Assembly: GCA_001898705.1 (NCBI GenBank)
Contig: MKUU01000044.1
Coordinates: 62,001-126,000 of the forward strand
Reading direction: 5' to 3'
Source of the DNA: Caedibacter sp. 38-128
GTDB taxonomy: Bacteria > Pseudomonadota > Alphaproteobacteria > Caedimonadales > Caedimonadaceae
Length of the DNA stretch: 64,000 nucleotides
The position numbers were made by a program, and so were the translations under genes. The first letter of the stretch is position 1, and every line of letters starts with the position of its first letter. The notes beneath the pieces are model-generated. The model made no database searches. It saw nothing but the letters and a program-made list of their open reading frames with translations, and was not told where the DNA came from. Below are positions 10,168 through 19,860 of the stretch, piece after piece.

Positions 10168-10485
10168 ATGTTCCATGTATTAACATCAACTCTATTTGCG
10201 ACAAGCCTGCTTTTTAGTTTTGCAGCTCAGGCAGCAACGTCTGAAACAAAATCAGAAACACCTGAGACTCTCTCAAAACCTTATGGATGCCCTCCATCAA
10301 AAAATATTGCTCAATGTAAAAAAGAAGCCGAAGATGAATTCATTAATTGCATGAAATTAATTGATCAAGAAGAACAAGACGTCGAAGATACTCTTGGAGA
10401 TAAAGCTCCAACTCATCCCACACAAAGAGCCTGCGAAGATGAGCGTGAGAAGCATATGAATGAATGTGAGAAAAATTGTAAATAA
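10168..10485 (+). CDS. Small exported cysteine-rich protein (105 aa)
   Basis: I place the start at the ATG at 10168, behind a strong AAGGAG site (10156-10161), not at the upstream in-frame start. The product has a clear signal peptide (MFHVLTSTLFATSLLFSFAAQA) and a mature part of about 83 residues. Six cysteines there (GCPPS, QCKKE, NCMKL, ACEDE, ECEKN, NCK) suggest three disulfides. The mature protein is otherwise hydrophilic and acidic. No family recognised. It lies 31 bases behind the 2TM-domain gene and ends at a terminator. Periplasmic or extracellular location is inferred from the signal peptide. Confidence 0.7.
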   Translation: MFHVLTSTLFATSLLFSFAAQAATSETKSETPETLSKPYGCPPSKNIAQCKKEAEDEFINCMKLIDQEEQDVEDTLGDKAPTHPTQRACEDEREKHMNECEKNCK

Positions 10486-10508
10486 ATTTCTCAATAAATT
10501 TAAGACTA

Positions 10509-10546
10509 ATACCTCTCTTTCTTTATTAAGAAGAGGGGTATTTTTT
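10509..10546 (+). terminator. Intrinsic terminator behind the cysteine-rich gene
   Basis: An inverted repeat, ATACCTCTCTTTCTT with AAGAAGAGGGGTAT (imperfect, about 13 pairs), is followed by TTTTTT. Confidence 0.75.
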
Positions 10547-10914
10547 CTCTTATATCTCGGTTAAAATCCGATAATTCTTTAAAAATAGTATTTTTATTGA
10601 GAAGGAGGGTAGAAGGAGAGCGGGATAAGGGGGGAGGAAGAACTCTCCTTCTACATGCTTTAACCCTAAAAAGCCAAAGCTTTAATTTAGAATCAATCAA
10701 TTCTTTTTGAAGTCAACTATTTGAGCTGTCTTCTACTTGTTGCTAAAAGTCTTTCCATTTTAACTGATGCAACAAATCAAACTTTTAAGAACCATCTTGA
10801 GCGATTATTAATGTTCTATGATTTAATTATTAAAACATATGTTTCATTTTGTCAAGTTTTAAAAAATTACCTCTCTATTTTTTTTATGCTAAGAATAAAT
10901 GTTTGGAGAACATG
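10547..10914. other. Intergenic region with a purine-rich inverted repeat
   Basis: No gene was found. A perfect 12-bp inverted repeat (10609-10620 with 10643-10654) encloses a 22-base loop made almost only of G and A. It sits 260 bases before the LysR-type gene. The rest is AT-rich. Confidence 0.6.
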
Positions 10915-11835
10915 ATGGACCTAGAGCAGCTTCGTATTTTTTATGATTTAGTATTCACAGAAAGTTTCCGGAAACTTTCTGCGTCAAATAAACTTTCAGT
11001 AGCTAAAATTTCTCGCGAACTTTCAGCCTTAGAGACCGAACTTGGGTATCGTTTAATTGAACGGAAACCTGGATATAGTAATATGTCTCTAACAAGGCAA
11101 GGAAAAGTTTTATTTGAAGCCCTTCCCCAAGTTTTCGGGATTTTTGATAATTTAAAACAAGTGATGAATACTGACCCCGAATTGAACAGCGGCAATATCA
11201 CAATCCATACAACTAATTCCCTGATTGAAAATTGGATTGTATTCATGATCCCCAAGCTACAAGAAACTTATCCAAATATTCAGCTGAATTTAATTGCAAA
11301 TAACAACCTTTTAACTCGAGACTTGAAAGAGAATGTTATTTCTATATCACCTGCTTCTGATGAAAAAAATAAGAATTTTTTCCAAGTCCCTCTTTTAAAT
11401 TTTCACGTCGGGTTATGGGCTTCAAAAAAGTATCTTGACCAATATGGTCGTCCCACATCTCTTTCTGATTTGCAGAAACATAAAGTGATGCTTTTTACAA
11501 AAGAACTTGATCAAATGACTTACCCTAATCTCAATTGGTACCTTAAAGATTCTAATGTGATGATCCCAAATCAAATGTGTATTAACTCCACACTTGGCCT
11601 TCTAAAGGCCGCGCATCATGGTCTTGGCATCATCTCACTCTCAGAAGAAAATATTAGAGTAGCAGGCTATCAGTTAGAAAGAGTTTTACCCGAAATCAAC
11701 GGACCAACTGTTCCCATGTGCTTGACCTATCCTACATATTGGAAAGATAATAGCATTATTGAAAATCTAGCGACCTTCTTCAAAACTCAATTTTGTGAAC
11801 TCAACAAAACCCCACCTATATTTGAGATCTTGTGA
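10915..11835 (+). CDS. LysR-type transcriptional regulator
   Basis: DNA-binding regulator: an N-terminal winged helix-turn-helix (MDLEQLRIFYDLVFTESFRK, KISRELSALETELGYRLIER) followed by a periplasmic-binding-protein-like effector domain. The open frame extends upstream, but GGAG at 10905-10908 favours the second of two adjacent ATGs (10915), giving 306 residues, normal for the family. Its 3' end overlaps the convergent MHS transporter gene by 49 bases, so antisense interference between the two is possible. The target and ligand are unknown; the transporter is the obvious candidate target. Confidence 0.9.
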   Translation: MDLEQLRIFYDLVFTESFRKLSASNKLSVAKISRELSALETELGYRLIERKPGYSNMSLTRQGKVLFEALPQVFGIFDNLKQVMNTDPELNSGNITIHTTNSLIENWIVFMIPKLQETYPNIQLNLIANNNLLTRDLKENVISISPASDEKNKNFFQVPLLNFHVGLWASKKYLDQYGRPTSLSDLQKHKVMLFTKELDQMTYPNLNWYLKDSNVMIPNQMCINSTLGLLKAAHHGLGIISLSEENIRVAGYQLERVLPEINGPTVPMCLTYPTYWKDNSIIENLATFFKTQFCELNKTPPIFEIL

Positions 11836-13070
11836 GTACGCATCCTCCCGCCTATAACGCTTATCAGTCCTAGCACTCCAATGCCTATTAAGTAAAATGC
11901 TGGTGTATAGGGAGACCCAAAATATTTAATTAAATTAGCTGAAATGTAAGGCGTTGTTCCTCCAAAAATGGCAAGCCCAAGCGTATATCCCAAAGCAACT
12001 CCTGTATATCGTTTCGATGTATCAAATAACTTATACATAAAAGCATTCGAGGGTCCTGTATAAGCTTCAGTTAAAATCATCATAAAAGCTTGAAATAAAA
12101 TTATTGACGTGAGGGAGCCATTTTCAAACACCCAAAAGAAAGGATACGCAAAAAGGATCATAAGAATTGCCGCAAATATCATCACTTTCGATTTACCAAT
12201 CTTGTCTGATAAATAACCCATGAGAGGAAGACTTATTATACAAATCATAGACATGAGTGCATTTATAAGCATCATTGTGGAAGCAATAACTTTGCCTTTT
12301 GTAAGCAACATTGGGTTCATATAGGCCAAAATAATGTAAAAAGGCACAGTTGCCATCGCACCTATACCGATTGTACAAAGAAAAGAAATTTTATTTTCTT
12401 TAAGAACTGAAAATACAGGTAAAGAATGGGACTTTTTCTGCAGATACACCTGCTTAAATTCTGGACTTTCATCAATTTGTTTACGCACATAAAGCCCTAC
12501 AACAGCAATAAGGCCACCTAAGAAAAATGGCACACGCCACCCCCAAGATGGCATAAAAGGAAGCGTAAAAAGCATCCCAATTCCTGAAGCTAAAAGAGCG
12601 CCCATTGAGCCCGAGGCTGTTAGCAATGCGCCCAGAAATCCTCTTTTATTTTCAGGAGAATGTTCTATCACAAATACACCCGCTCCATTATATTCACCCC
12701 CTGCAGAGAAACCTTGAATAACTCTACAAAATGTTAAGAGAATTGGAGCTGCAATCCCTATTTGCTGATAGGTTGGAAGCAAGCCGATAATAACCGTTGG
12801 TATTGCCATCCATATAATTGTAAGAGACAAAGCCTTCCTTCGCCCAAACCTATCGCCTATATGTCCAAAGAAAATTGCCCCCAAAGGGCGTGTGAAAAAT
12901 CCTATTGCAAAAACCCCAAACCCAGAAATCAGAGATGTCAAAGGGTCTGTCGCAGGAAAAAATACAGGAGATATAATTGCAACGAAGAAACCATAAATAG
13001 TAAAATCATAAAATTCTAAAGCATTTCCAATCATTGAAGCTAAAAATATTTTTTTATTTAATTTCTTCAT
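11787..13070 (-). CDS. MFS transporter, metabolite:H+ symporter (ProP-like) family
   Basis: Twelve-helix proton symporter of the inner membrane in the MHS subfamily. The motifs seen are NALEFYDFTIYGFF at the start, GHIGDRFGRRKAL in loop 2-3, RVIQGFSAGGEYNGAGVFVIEH in helix 4, and LMGYLSDKIGKSK in loop 8-9. The substrate cannot be told; relatives carry proline, betaine, citrate or 2-oxoglutarate. I start it at 13070 because AGGGG lies eight bases upstream; the earlier ATG (13103) has no ribosome site. A 17-bp direct repeat (13054-13070, 13084-13100) duplicates the start codon and next residues. The 3' end overlaps the LysR gene. Confidence 0.88.
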   Translation of the reverse strand: MKKLNKKIFLASMIGNALEFYDFTIYGFFVAIISPVFFPATDPLTSLISGFGVFAIGFFTRPLGAIFFGHIGDRFGRRKALSLTIIWMAIPTVIIGLLPTYQQIGIAAPILLTFCRVIQGFSAGGEYNGAGVFVIEHSPENKRGFLGALLTASGSMGALLASGIGMLFTLPFMPSWGWRVPFFLGGLIAVVGLYVRKQIDESPEFKQVYLQKKSHSLPVFSVLKENKISFLCTIGIGAMATVPFYIILAYMNPMLLTKGKVIASTMMLINALMSMICIISLPLMGYLSDKIGKSKVMIFAAILMILFAYPFFWVFENGSLTSIILFQAFMMILTEAYTGPSNAFMYKLFDTSKRYTGVALGYTLGLAIFGGTTPYISANLIKYFGSPYTPAFYLIGIGVLGLISVIGGRMRTHKISNIGGVLLSSQN

Positions 13071-13100
13071 TAATTTTCCCCTATTATTTAATTTCTTCAT
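13054..13100. repeat. 17-bp direct repeat at the MHS transporter start
   Basis: Two exact copies of TTATTTAATTTCTTCAT lie at 13054-13070 and 13084-13100, 30 bases apart and in frame. Each encodes MKKLN with its own start codon, and only the inner copy has a ribosome site. Confidence 0.85.
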
Positions 13101-13250
13101 CATTCATTACTAGACTACAAATGATTATTTTGTATTTTTTAAAATTAATCAATCTATCATCCACATATTTTATTCCTCTTCCCTTGCACCCTCGTCTTAA
13201 ATACAGTAAAAAAGCGCATTCATTATAAAAATCTTAGGAGTTTTAATACC

Positions 13251-14930
13251 GTGGCATCTTATCAATATGTCTATGTCATGCAAGGCCTCAGTAAAACGTA
13301 TCCAGGCGGACGCCAGGTGTTGAAAGATATTTCTTTATCCTTTTTACCTGATGCAAAGATTGGAATTATTGGTGTGAATGGCGCCGGTAAATCAACATTG
13401 ATGAAAATCATGGCAGGTATTGATAAAGAATTCCAAGGAGAAGCATGGCCAGCTGCAGGCATTAAGGTAGGCTATCTTTCTCAGGAACCTGAACTTGACC
13501 CAAATCTTGATGTTCTTGGCAATATTATGGTAGGTGTCCATGAAGCAAAAGCTTTACTAGAGCGTTTTGCAGAACTTAGCGCACGCTTTGCAGAAGAACT
13601 TTCTGATGATGAAATGAATGCCCTCATCACAGAACAAGGCGAAATTCAAGAAAAAATTGAGGCCCTTAATGCATGGGAATTAGATCGAACAATAGAAATT
13701 GCCATGGATGCTCTTCGCTGCCCCTCTGGAGATGCTCAAGTAAGCCAACTTTCAGGAGGTGAAAAGCGTCGTGTTGCTCTTTGTAAACTTCTTCTGCAGC
13801 ACCCCGATATTCTTTTGCTAGACGAACCAACAAACCATCTCGATGCTGAATCTGTGGCATGGCTTGAGAAATTTCTACAAGACTATAAAGGTATGGTTGT
13901 TCTTGTTACACACGACCGTTACTTCTTAGACAATGTTGTTGAATGGATTTTAGAACTTGATCGCGGACAAGGTTTTCCTTTTAAAGGAAATTACTCTGGC
14001 TGGCTTGAACACAAAAAGAAACTTCTTGAACAAGAAGAAAAACAAGAAATTGATCGCCAAAAAACACTTGAACGAGAACTAGACTGGATTCGACAATCAC
14101 CTAAAGCGCGCCAAAGTAAAAGCAAAGCACGTATTTCTTCCTACCAAGAACTTTTAGCAAAAAGCCATGAGAAAAGGACTTTTACCGAACAGATTATTAT
14201 TCCTGCGGGACCTCGTCTCGGAGACCTTGTCATTGAATGTCAACATCTCTTTAAAGGATTTGGAGATAAACTGCTTATTGAAGATCTAGACTTCCAAATT
14301 CCTGCAGGTGCCGTTGTCGGTGTAATCGGCCCAAATGGGGCAGGAAAAACGTCTCTTTTTCGTATACTAAGCGGCCAAGAAACGCCTGACAAAGGTAATT
14401 TGAAATTTGGCGAAACGGTAAAGCTAGGTTATGTAGATCAAAGCCGCGATGCTTTAGATGACAGTAAAACTGTTTGGGAAGAAATTTCTGGTGGCCTAGA
14501 TGAAATAGAATTAGGGCGCGGAAAAATGGCAAGTCGCGCTTACTGCGCTCGTTTTAATTTTAAAGGTTCTGACCAGCAAAAGAAAGTCGGTCTCTTATCA
14601 GGAGGAGAACGAAACCGTGTACATTTAGCAAAAGTATTAAAATCAGGAGCCAATGTTCTTCTTCTTGACGAACCAACAAACGACCTTGACGTAGAAACTC
14701 TCCGCGCTTTAGAGGAAGCTCTCGAGGACTATGCTGGATGCGCTATCATTATTAGCCATGATCGTTGGTTTTTAGATCGTATCGCAACCCATATTCTCGC
14801 CTTTGAAGGAAATAGTCACGTAGAATGGTTCCAAGGAAATTATTCAGATTACATTATTGATCGTGAACGTCGCCTAGGCTCCATTAATTCACCCCAAAAA
14901 ATAAAATACAAACCTCTTACAAGGCAATAA
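13251..14930 (+). CDS. ettA: Energy-dependent translational throttle protein EttA (ABC-F)
   Basis: Soluble ABC-F ATPase that binds the ribosomal E site and gates entry into elongation according to the ATP/ADP ratio. It has two nucleotide-binding domains: Walker [10 protein letters not shown] (41-49) with signature [12 protein letters not shown], and Walker [10 protein letters not shown] with [12 protein letters not shown]. The arm insertion in domain 1 and the linker [20 protein letters not shown], typical of EttA, are present. The 559-residue length fits. The start is GTG at 13251, behind AGGAG. It is a single gene with AT-rich DNA behind it. Confidence 0.95.
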   Translation: MASYQYVYVMQGLSKTYPGGRQVLKDISLSFLPDAKIGIIGVNGAGKSTLMKIMAGIDKEFQGEAWPAAGIKVGYLSQEPELDPNLDVLGNIMVGVHEAKALLERFAELSARFAEELSDDEMNALITEQGEIQEKIEALNAWELDRTIEIAMDALRCPSGDAQVSQLSGGEKRRVALCKLLLQHPDILLLDEPTNHLDAESVAWLEKFLQDYKGMVVLVTHDRYFLDNVVEWILELDRGQGFPFKGNYSGWLEHKKKLLEQEEKQEIDRQKTLERELDWIRQSPKARQSKSKARISSYQELLAKSHEKRTFTEQIIIPAGPRLGDLVIECQHLFKGFGDKLLIEDLDFQIPAGAVVGVIGPNGAGKTSLFRILSGQETPDKGNLKFGETVKLGYVDQSRDALDDSKTVWEEISGGLDEIELGRGKMASRAYCARFNFKGSDQQKKVGLLSGGERNRVHLAKVLKSGANVLLLDEPTNDLDVETLRALEEALEDYAGCAIIISHDRWFLDRIATHILAFEGNSHVEWFQGNYSDYIIDRERRLGSINSPQKIKYKPLTRQ

Positions 14931-15352
14931 TAACTAAATCAATCTCAACTAATATTTGAATATTACTTTAAAAAAACAAGTAAAAATAAATTTTATTATA
15001 AAATATATTGACAAATTAAAAAAAATGTATAAATCTATACTTAATGCTCAAATAAAAACATAAATAAAGCAGAATAAAAAAAGTAAAAAATAATTCTGAA
15101 TAAATAAACAGAATATTTTTAAATAAAAAACAAAACAATATTATAAAATAACACTCATATAATAAGGTTTTGATCTAAAAACGGGGAGATTTAAAATGCA
15201 AAAAATTAACACCATACCAGGTTAATATTATCATCTTATATGCCTGATAGATAAAAAACGCCCAAGCAGGCACACCAAAGAAAAAAATAAATAAACATAA
15301 CGAGCAAAATCTCGAATAGAAGATTTTTGCCAATCATTTTACGGGGAAAAAA
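14931..15352. other. A-rich intergenic region upstream of an exported-protein gene
   Basis: About 420 bases, strongly A-rich. A TATAAT hexamer near 15157 could be the -10 box of the next gene, but no good -35 box is seen. A nine-codon ORF (15196-15225, MQKINTIPG) stands behind a strong GGGGAG site. The same ACGGGGA string also precedes the ATG at 15353. It may be a leader peptide or chance. Confidence 0.4.
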
Positions 15353-17251
15353 ATGAAAAATCTTAAAAAACTACTCTTAAGTGCAACAACCATTATGATG
15401 GCAACCAGCGCGGTTGATCCTGCGCAAGCCTTCATGCTCTTAAAGTCTCAAAATCAGGTGAACAATGCATCACAACAAACCTCACAACCAGAAGTTAAGC
15501 CTGAGATCATTCCAGCAATACAAGCTCAAATATCTCAAAATTTTCACCCAAGCCATCCTGCTTTACAAATTTCACCTCAATCACAAGCGTTTAACCAATT
15601 TTTGAACCATGAAAGTCAAGATGCCTTTTCGTTTCTTATTCAAAAGCTAGCCCCTGTCTTTACCACGCTTTCTCAAAACGACGATAATGCTGAAGAAACA
15701 AAAAAGTTACGCACACAACTTATTGAGTTCCTTCAAGAATTTAATACAACGCGTCAAGCACCTAAAAACATTGCCGCTCTTCAGGAAAAACCAAACAATA
15801 ACTATCAAATATTAATTGATGAAATAGGAACATTAAAAGAAGAAATAAAACATCTTCAACAACCTAAAAACGTTGCCTTTCCTCAAGAAAAAGATGATAA
15901 AAATAAAGTATTGATGGAAGAAATAAAAGAATTAAAAGAAGCAATAAGACATCTTCAAGAAGTTCAAGTTATCGCAGAACCTCAAGCAGCAATACCAGCA
16001 CTTCCAGAAGATAGTATTATTCTGCCACGCGAAGAATTTGAAAAACTGAATATGCAAATCAGCACACTGACTACTCAGGTTGAACAACTTCAATATAGCC
16101 AAATTGACCTCATTGATTCTGTGTCTTCATTCAAGACAAGAGAAGATGATAAAACTCTACCAGCAGTACTTCATTCCAGCGCTTTACCACCAATGAACGT
16201 CACATCATATAACGGAGAGACGCCAAGTTCAGTGAACTCAGAGGATGGATCTAGTCTTCCCACTAACCAAAAAGATACTTCACAGCAAACGGTATTATCA
16301 GGCGTTATGACAGCATTACCCTCAGACGAAGAGACATCAACTTCATCTACTGAGTCATCTCTCACAGATGAAAATTCTGAGGTAGCTCTTTTAGGAAAAC
16401 CTTGGAAAAAAGAAGATTTTGAACAAAATGTCCTTGGAATAAAGCCCCTTAATTTAAGCAGCATGAGCGAGACAGAAACAAATCTATGGCGCACTTTTAC
16501 CATGCTTAAATTTACGAACAACTATGTTCCGAATGCATTATTTGCTTTAGGAGTCTCTCCTTCATCTACAGAACAGGTAGAAAAACCTTGGTCTACTTGG
16601 GGGGGAGCTTTCTCAACGACGGAACTTGAAAATAAATTTAAAAGCAATCCATTCATGGAAAGAGCTTTTAAAGATATAGCCGCACTCCACCTTACCGTTG
16701 ACGCCCCTATTTTCTTCCCAGAATATGCCCAATATTTCTTACTTGCATCGCCTAATCTTAATCTTGCGCCTAAAGAAGATGACGATCTTACAAAAGCTTA
16801 TTACTTCAGAGGACTGTATAGAGCTTTAACAGGTGACAATTGGACCGGCAAAACTTACGACTCTAATGCGGCAGGATTCACAATTGATTTAGAAACAGGA
16901 CTTAAAGGTAGCCGCTTTAATTATGGCTCTCTAAATTCACAAGCACCACTCTACGAGAGCTCAATTTATGAAGCTGAAGAATATTTTAAAGACACTCCTT
17001 GGCATACGCTTTTTATCAATAAAGTTCAACAAGCAACTCTTGATGCTCTTACAAGAGAGAATAATATGATCGTAAGCTCTTATAGTAAAAAAATGAGTAA
17101 AATAATAGAAGACGAAAATTATAACACTACGGATATTGACAATCTCACAACAGAAAAAGATCTAGCATTATCAATAACAAAAGTTATGACAGGAGGTGTT
17201 ACTAGGGCAAACTCCCTACGTGATATTGATGACGCTTTAGACCTACTATAA
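15353..17251 (+). CDS. Large exported protein with coiled-coil repeats (632 aa)
   Basis: No family recognised. The signal peptide is residues 1-26 (MKNLKKLLLSATTIMMATSA, then VDPAQA). A Gln/Pro-rich stretch follows, then a tandem repeat of 34 residues (137-170 and 171-203). Each copy opens with PKN[IV]A and ends in a heptad helix LKEEIKHLQ or LKEAIRHLQ. Then come another coiled coil (235-250), a Ser/Thr-rich spacer (280-350) and a folded C-terminal part (about 355-632) rich in aromatic residues. The ribosome site is GGGG just before the ATG. A strong terminator closes the gene, so it is probably a monocistronic exported structural or surface protein; that is inference. Confidence 0.7.
   Translation: MKNLKKLLLSATTIMMATSAVDPAQAFMLLKSQNQVNNASQQTSQPEVKPEIIPAIQAQISQNFHPSHPALQISPQSQAFNQFLNHESQDAFSFLIQKLAPVFTTLSQNDDNAEETKKLRTQLIEFLQEFNTTRQAPKNIAALQEKPNNNYQILIDEIGTLKEEIKHLQQPKNVAFPQEKDDKNKVLMEEIKELKEAIRHLQEVQVIAEPQAAIPALPEDSIILPREEFEKLNMQISTLTTQVEQLQYSQIDLIDSVSSFKTREDDKTLPAVLHSSALPPMNVTSYNGETPSSVNSEDGSSLPTNQKDTSQQTVLSGVMTALPSDEETSTSSTESSLTDENSEVALLGKPWKKEDFEQNVLGIKPLNLSSMSETETNLWRTFTMLKFTNNYVPNALFALGVSPSSTEQVEKPWSTWGGAFSTTELENKFKSNPFMERAFKDIAALHLTVDAPIFFPEYAQYFLLASPNLNLAPKEDDDLTKAYYFRGLYRALTGDNWTGKTYDSNAAGFTIDLETGLKGSRFNYGSLNSQAPLYESSIYEAEEYFKDTPWHTLFINKVQQATLDALTRENNMIVSSYSKKMSKIIEDENYNTTDIDNLTTEKDLALSITKVMTGGVTRANSLRDIDDALDLL
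15761..15961 (+). repeat. Tandem protein repeat inside the 632-aa exported protein
   Basis: Two neighbouring units, 15761-15862 and 15863-15961, encode 34- and 33-residue copies that share PKN, QEK, a long amphipathic helix and HLQ. The copies have diverged in base sequence, so the duplication is not recent. Confidence 0.75.
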
Positions 17252-17275
17252 AAATTATTTTAATCTTTTATCTTC

Positions 17276-17305
17276 AAGTCAGGAGCTTTGGCTCCTGACT
17301 TTTTT
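17276..17305 (+). terminator. Intrinsic terminator
   Basis: A perfect 11-bp stem (17276-17286 with 17291-17301) with loop TTTG is followed by T. It closes the 632-aa exported-protein gene. Confidence 0.9.
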
Positions 17306-17526
17306 GCATTCATGAATATCTGCGTTTTTTGTTTAAAAATTGCCACCCTCTTATTTTGATCAACCATAACCTAAAATAAAAATCCCCGAAACTAAGAAGA
17401 ACTTTTGTAAAAACGACGGGTAACTTTTAGTCAATAAAAGTTGTATTCTAGTAAAAAATATGATTGTTATCTTATTAGCGTCTATTAAGATCGTTATCAC
17501 TAAGATGGGGAAAAAGGAATCGACGA

Positions 17527-19020
17527 ATGAAGAAAGTGCTTGCAGAAGCCCCAGAGCAACTCGGAACTTCACAACCAAAAGCGTTGTATATACTTTTCTT
17601 TGCTGAGTTATGGGAACGCTTTAGCTTTTATGGAATGAGAGCCCTCCTGGTTCTTTATATGACATCTGAACTTCTATTCCATGACACGAAAGCATATGAT
17701 GTTTATGGTATCTATACGGCTCTGGTTTATGCAGCCCCTGTCATTGGAGGATATATTGCTGATAATTATCTAGGAAATCGTAAGGCCATTTACCTAGGTG
17801 GTATTATTATTATGCTAGGGCATTTTTGCTTGGCTTTACCTTTCCAAGAATCATTATTTTATGGGCTTTCTTTCATTATCGTTGGAACAGGATTTTTTAA
17901 AGCCAATGTCACCAGCCTTCTTGGACAATTTTATGAGAAACGTGATGTCCGTCGTGATGCAGGTTTTACGCTCTTTTACATGGGGATTAATTTAGGGGCA
18001 TGCATTGCGCCGCTCGTGTGTGGATACGTTGGAAAAACATTAGGGTGGCACTACGGTTTTGGAATAGCCGGCGTAGGTATGCTTTTTGGAATATTCGTGC
18101 TCTTAAAAGGAGCTAAAACTCTCTCTGGCGCAGGAAGTCCCCCAGCAAAATCAAAATTAAATCAAACTTTAGGATTTGGACTCACCCCTTATCGCTTAAT
18201 TGTCATTGGGACATTTGCATGTATCGCTCTTATTTCTCTTTGCCTTCATTTTTACCATGTCATGGGACATTTTTTAAATACCTTTGGCATTATCACCTTG
18301 ATTTGGGTTTTAAGTATTGCTTACCGTTGCAATCAGGAAGAGCGAAAAGCCATTCTCACACTTCTTGTTATGCTGCTCTTTTTTATGATTTTTTGGGCTG
18401 GCTTTGAGCAAGCCGGAAGCTCCATCAATTTATTTACAGATCGTCATATTGATCGCTCTCTATTTGGATGGGAAATTCCAGTACCTTGGTTCCAGTCAAT
18501 CCCCCCATTTTTTGTGATTACGATGGCCCCTGTAATTTCTGCTATTTGGGTAAGTCTTGGAAAAAGGAAACTTGAGCCTTTCCCCCCCACCAAGTTTGGC
18601 TTCGGTCTTTTCCAAGCAGGTATTGGATTTGGATGTTTGTTGATCGGTATAAAAACGGCAGATTCTCAAGGAATGATTTCTGCAATTTGGCTTATTCTTG
18701 CTTACTTCTTTCATGCCTCCGGAGAACTAAGCCTCTCTCCTGTGGGTCTCTCTATGGTGACAAAGCTTTCACCTCCACGTTTTGTCAGTTTTCTAATGGG
18801 CATTCTCTTTCTTTCGATGTCTTTTGGAAACTACCTAGCGGCCCTTTTTGCAAAAATTTTTGGCGCTCCCGAACAACCTCTTCAAGCCAATGATAAATTA
18901 GGGTCTTTAATTTGCTTTTCAAGCACTTTTGAATTCCTCGCTTATTTTCTTGTTAGTGCGAGTATTGTAATATTTTTAATCTCACCTTTTATGCGAAAAA
19001 CTTTTGAAAAGCATCAGTAA
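17527..19020 (+). CDS. POT/PTR2-family proton-coupled peptide transporter
   Basis: Inner-membrane importer of di- and tripeptides. The family fingerprint ExxERFxxYG is present as ELWERFSFYGMRALLVLYM, and the second PTR motif as FTLFYMGINLGACIAPLVCGY. A third conserved stretch is FFIMF-like FWAGFEQAGSSINLFTDR in helix 7. About 12-14 membrane helices fit in 497 residues. The start at 17527 has AAGGAA about ten bases upstream. Together with YejABEF and the aminopeptidase PepA it suggests that imported peptides feed amino-acid supply. Confidence 0.93.
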   Translation: MKKVLAEAPEQLGTSQPKALYILFFAELWERFSFYGMRALLVLYMTSELLFHDTKAYDVYGIYTALVYAAPVIGGYIADNYLGNRKAIYLGGIIIMLGHFCLALPFQESLFYGLSFIIVGTGFFKANVTSLLGQFYEKRDVRRDAGFTLFYMGINLGACIAPLVCGYVGKTLGWHYGFGIAGVGMLFGIFVLLKGAKTLSGAGSPPAKSKLNQTLGFGLTPYRLIVIGTFACIALISLCLHFYHVMGHFLNTFGIITLIWVLSIAYRCNQEERKAILTLLVMLLFFMIFWAGFEQAGSSINLFTDRHIDRSLFGWEIPVPWFQSIPPFFVITMAPVISAIWVSLGKRKLEPFPPTKFGFGLFQAGIGFGCLLIGIKTADSQGMISAIWLILAYFFHASGELSLSPVGLSMVTKLSPPRFVSFLMGILFLSMSFGNYLAALFAKIFGAPEQPLQANDKLGSLICFSSTFEFLAYFLVSASIVIFLISPFMRKTFEKHQ

Positions 19021-19119
19021 ATTTTAGGGAAAAATTTTGCATTTTACGCCTATTTATGATATATTTATAAATGTAGTGAGATAAGAAAATAATAATCTAA
19101 AAATCAACGAGGCAACTAA

Positions 19120-19689
19120 ATGAAATTAACAATTACAGGGCGTCATGTCGATATTTCGGCAGCTTTTCACACGAAAGTTGAAAAAGATCTCATTGAGTTT
19201 AACACAGTACATCACATTGATCCCATTGAAGCAATCATTACTCTTTCTAAGGAAAGCAATCAATTTACCTGTCATCTTACTCTCCACTTAGGGAAAAACA
19301 TGGTTTTACGTTGCCATGGTCAAGGGCATGAAGCTTATCAGTGTTTTGATAATACCTTGTCGTTACTAACAACTCGCTTAAGAAGACATAAAAAGCGTGT
19401 CGCTGACTATCATAAACAACGCGATAGTCACGAACAAATTGCTGATACACTTCCTTACTTCGTTTTAAATGGACAAGGAACAGAAGAAATCGAAAGTGAA
19501 GAACATACTTCAATTATTATTGCCGAACAAAAAAAAGAAATTCCTTCCTTAACAGTGAGCGATGCTGTTATGCATCTTGATCTTAGCAATGAAAATGCAA
19601 TGGTTTTCCGAAATAAAAATCATGGAAAAATTAATTTTATTTATCGGCGCTCCGATGGCAACATCGGTTGGATTGATGTTCTAAATTAA
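19120..19689 (+). CDS. hpf: Ribosome hibernation promoting factor, long form
   Basis: Binds the 30S subunit in slow growth and pairs ribosomes into inactive 100S dimers. Residues 1-100 are the S30AE domain (MKLTITGRHVDISAAFHTKV, with the basic helix LRRHKKRVADYHKQR). After a linker, residues 140-189 form the C-terminal dimerisation domain (VSDAVMHLDLSNENAMVFRN, NFIYRRSDGNIGWID), which marks the long type. The gene stands alone; the ribosome site GAGG lies ahead of the ATG. No rpoN or ptsN neighbour is present, unlike in gammaproteobacteria. Confidence 0.93.
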   Translation: MKLTITGRHVDISAAFHTKVEKDLIEFNTVHHIDPIEAIITLSKESNQFTCHLTLHLGKNMVLRCHGQGHEAYQCFDNTLSLLTTRLRRHKKRVADYHKQRDSHEQIADTLPYFVLNGQGTEEIESEEHTSIIIAEQKKEIPSLTVSDAVMHLDLSNENAMVFRNKNHGKINFIYRRSDGNIGWIDVLN

Positions 19690-19860
19690 GAACACCTGAC
19701 GAGCTTTATAAGTTAATTTTAAACGGATCATCGCTCTATAAATGATTAACTGCGCGAAGTAACGTAAGTTTATCTGGGGTAACGATTGAGTTTAATTTTT
19801 TAAATAAATACTCAGAAAAGTTGTTTAAATTACCCCTCTTAAACTTCTATAAAGTTTTTG

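Noticed and set aside
10849-10914. Longer start for the LysR regulator
   Set aside because: Begins at a TTG without ribosome site and adds residues before the usual LysR opening; GGAG points to the ATG at 10915.
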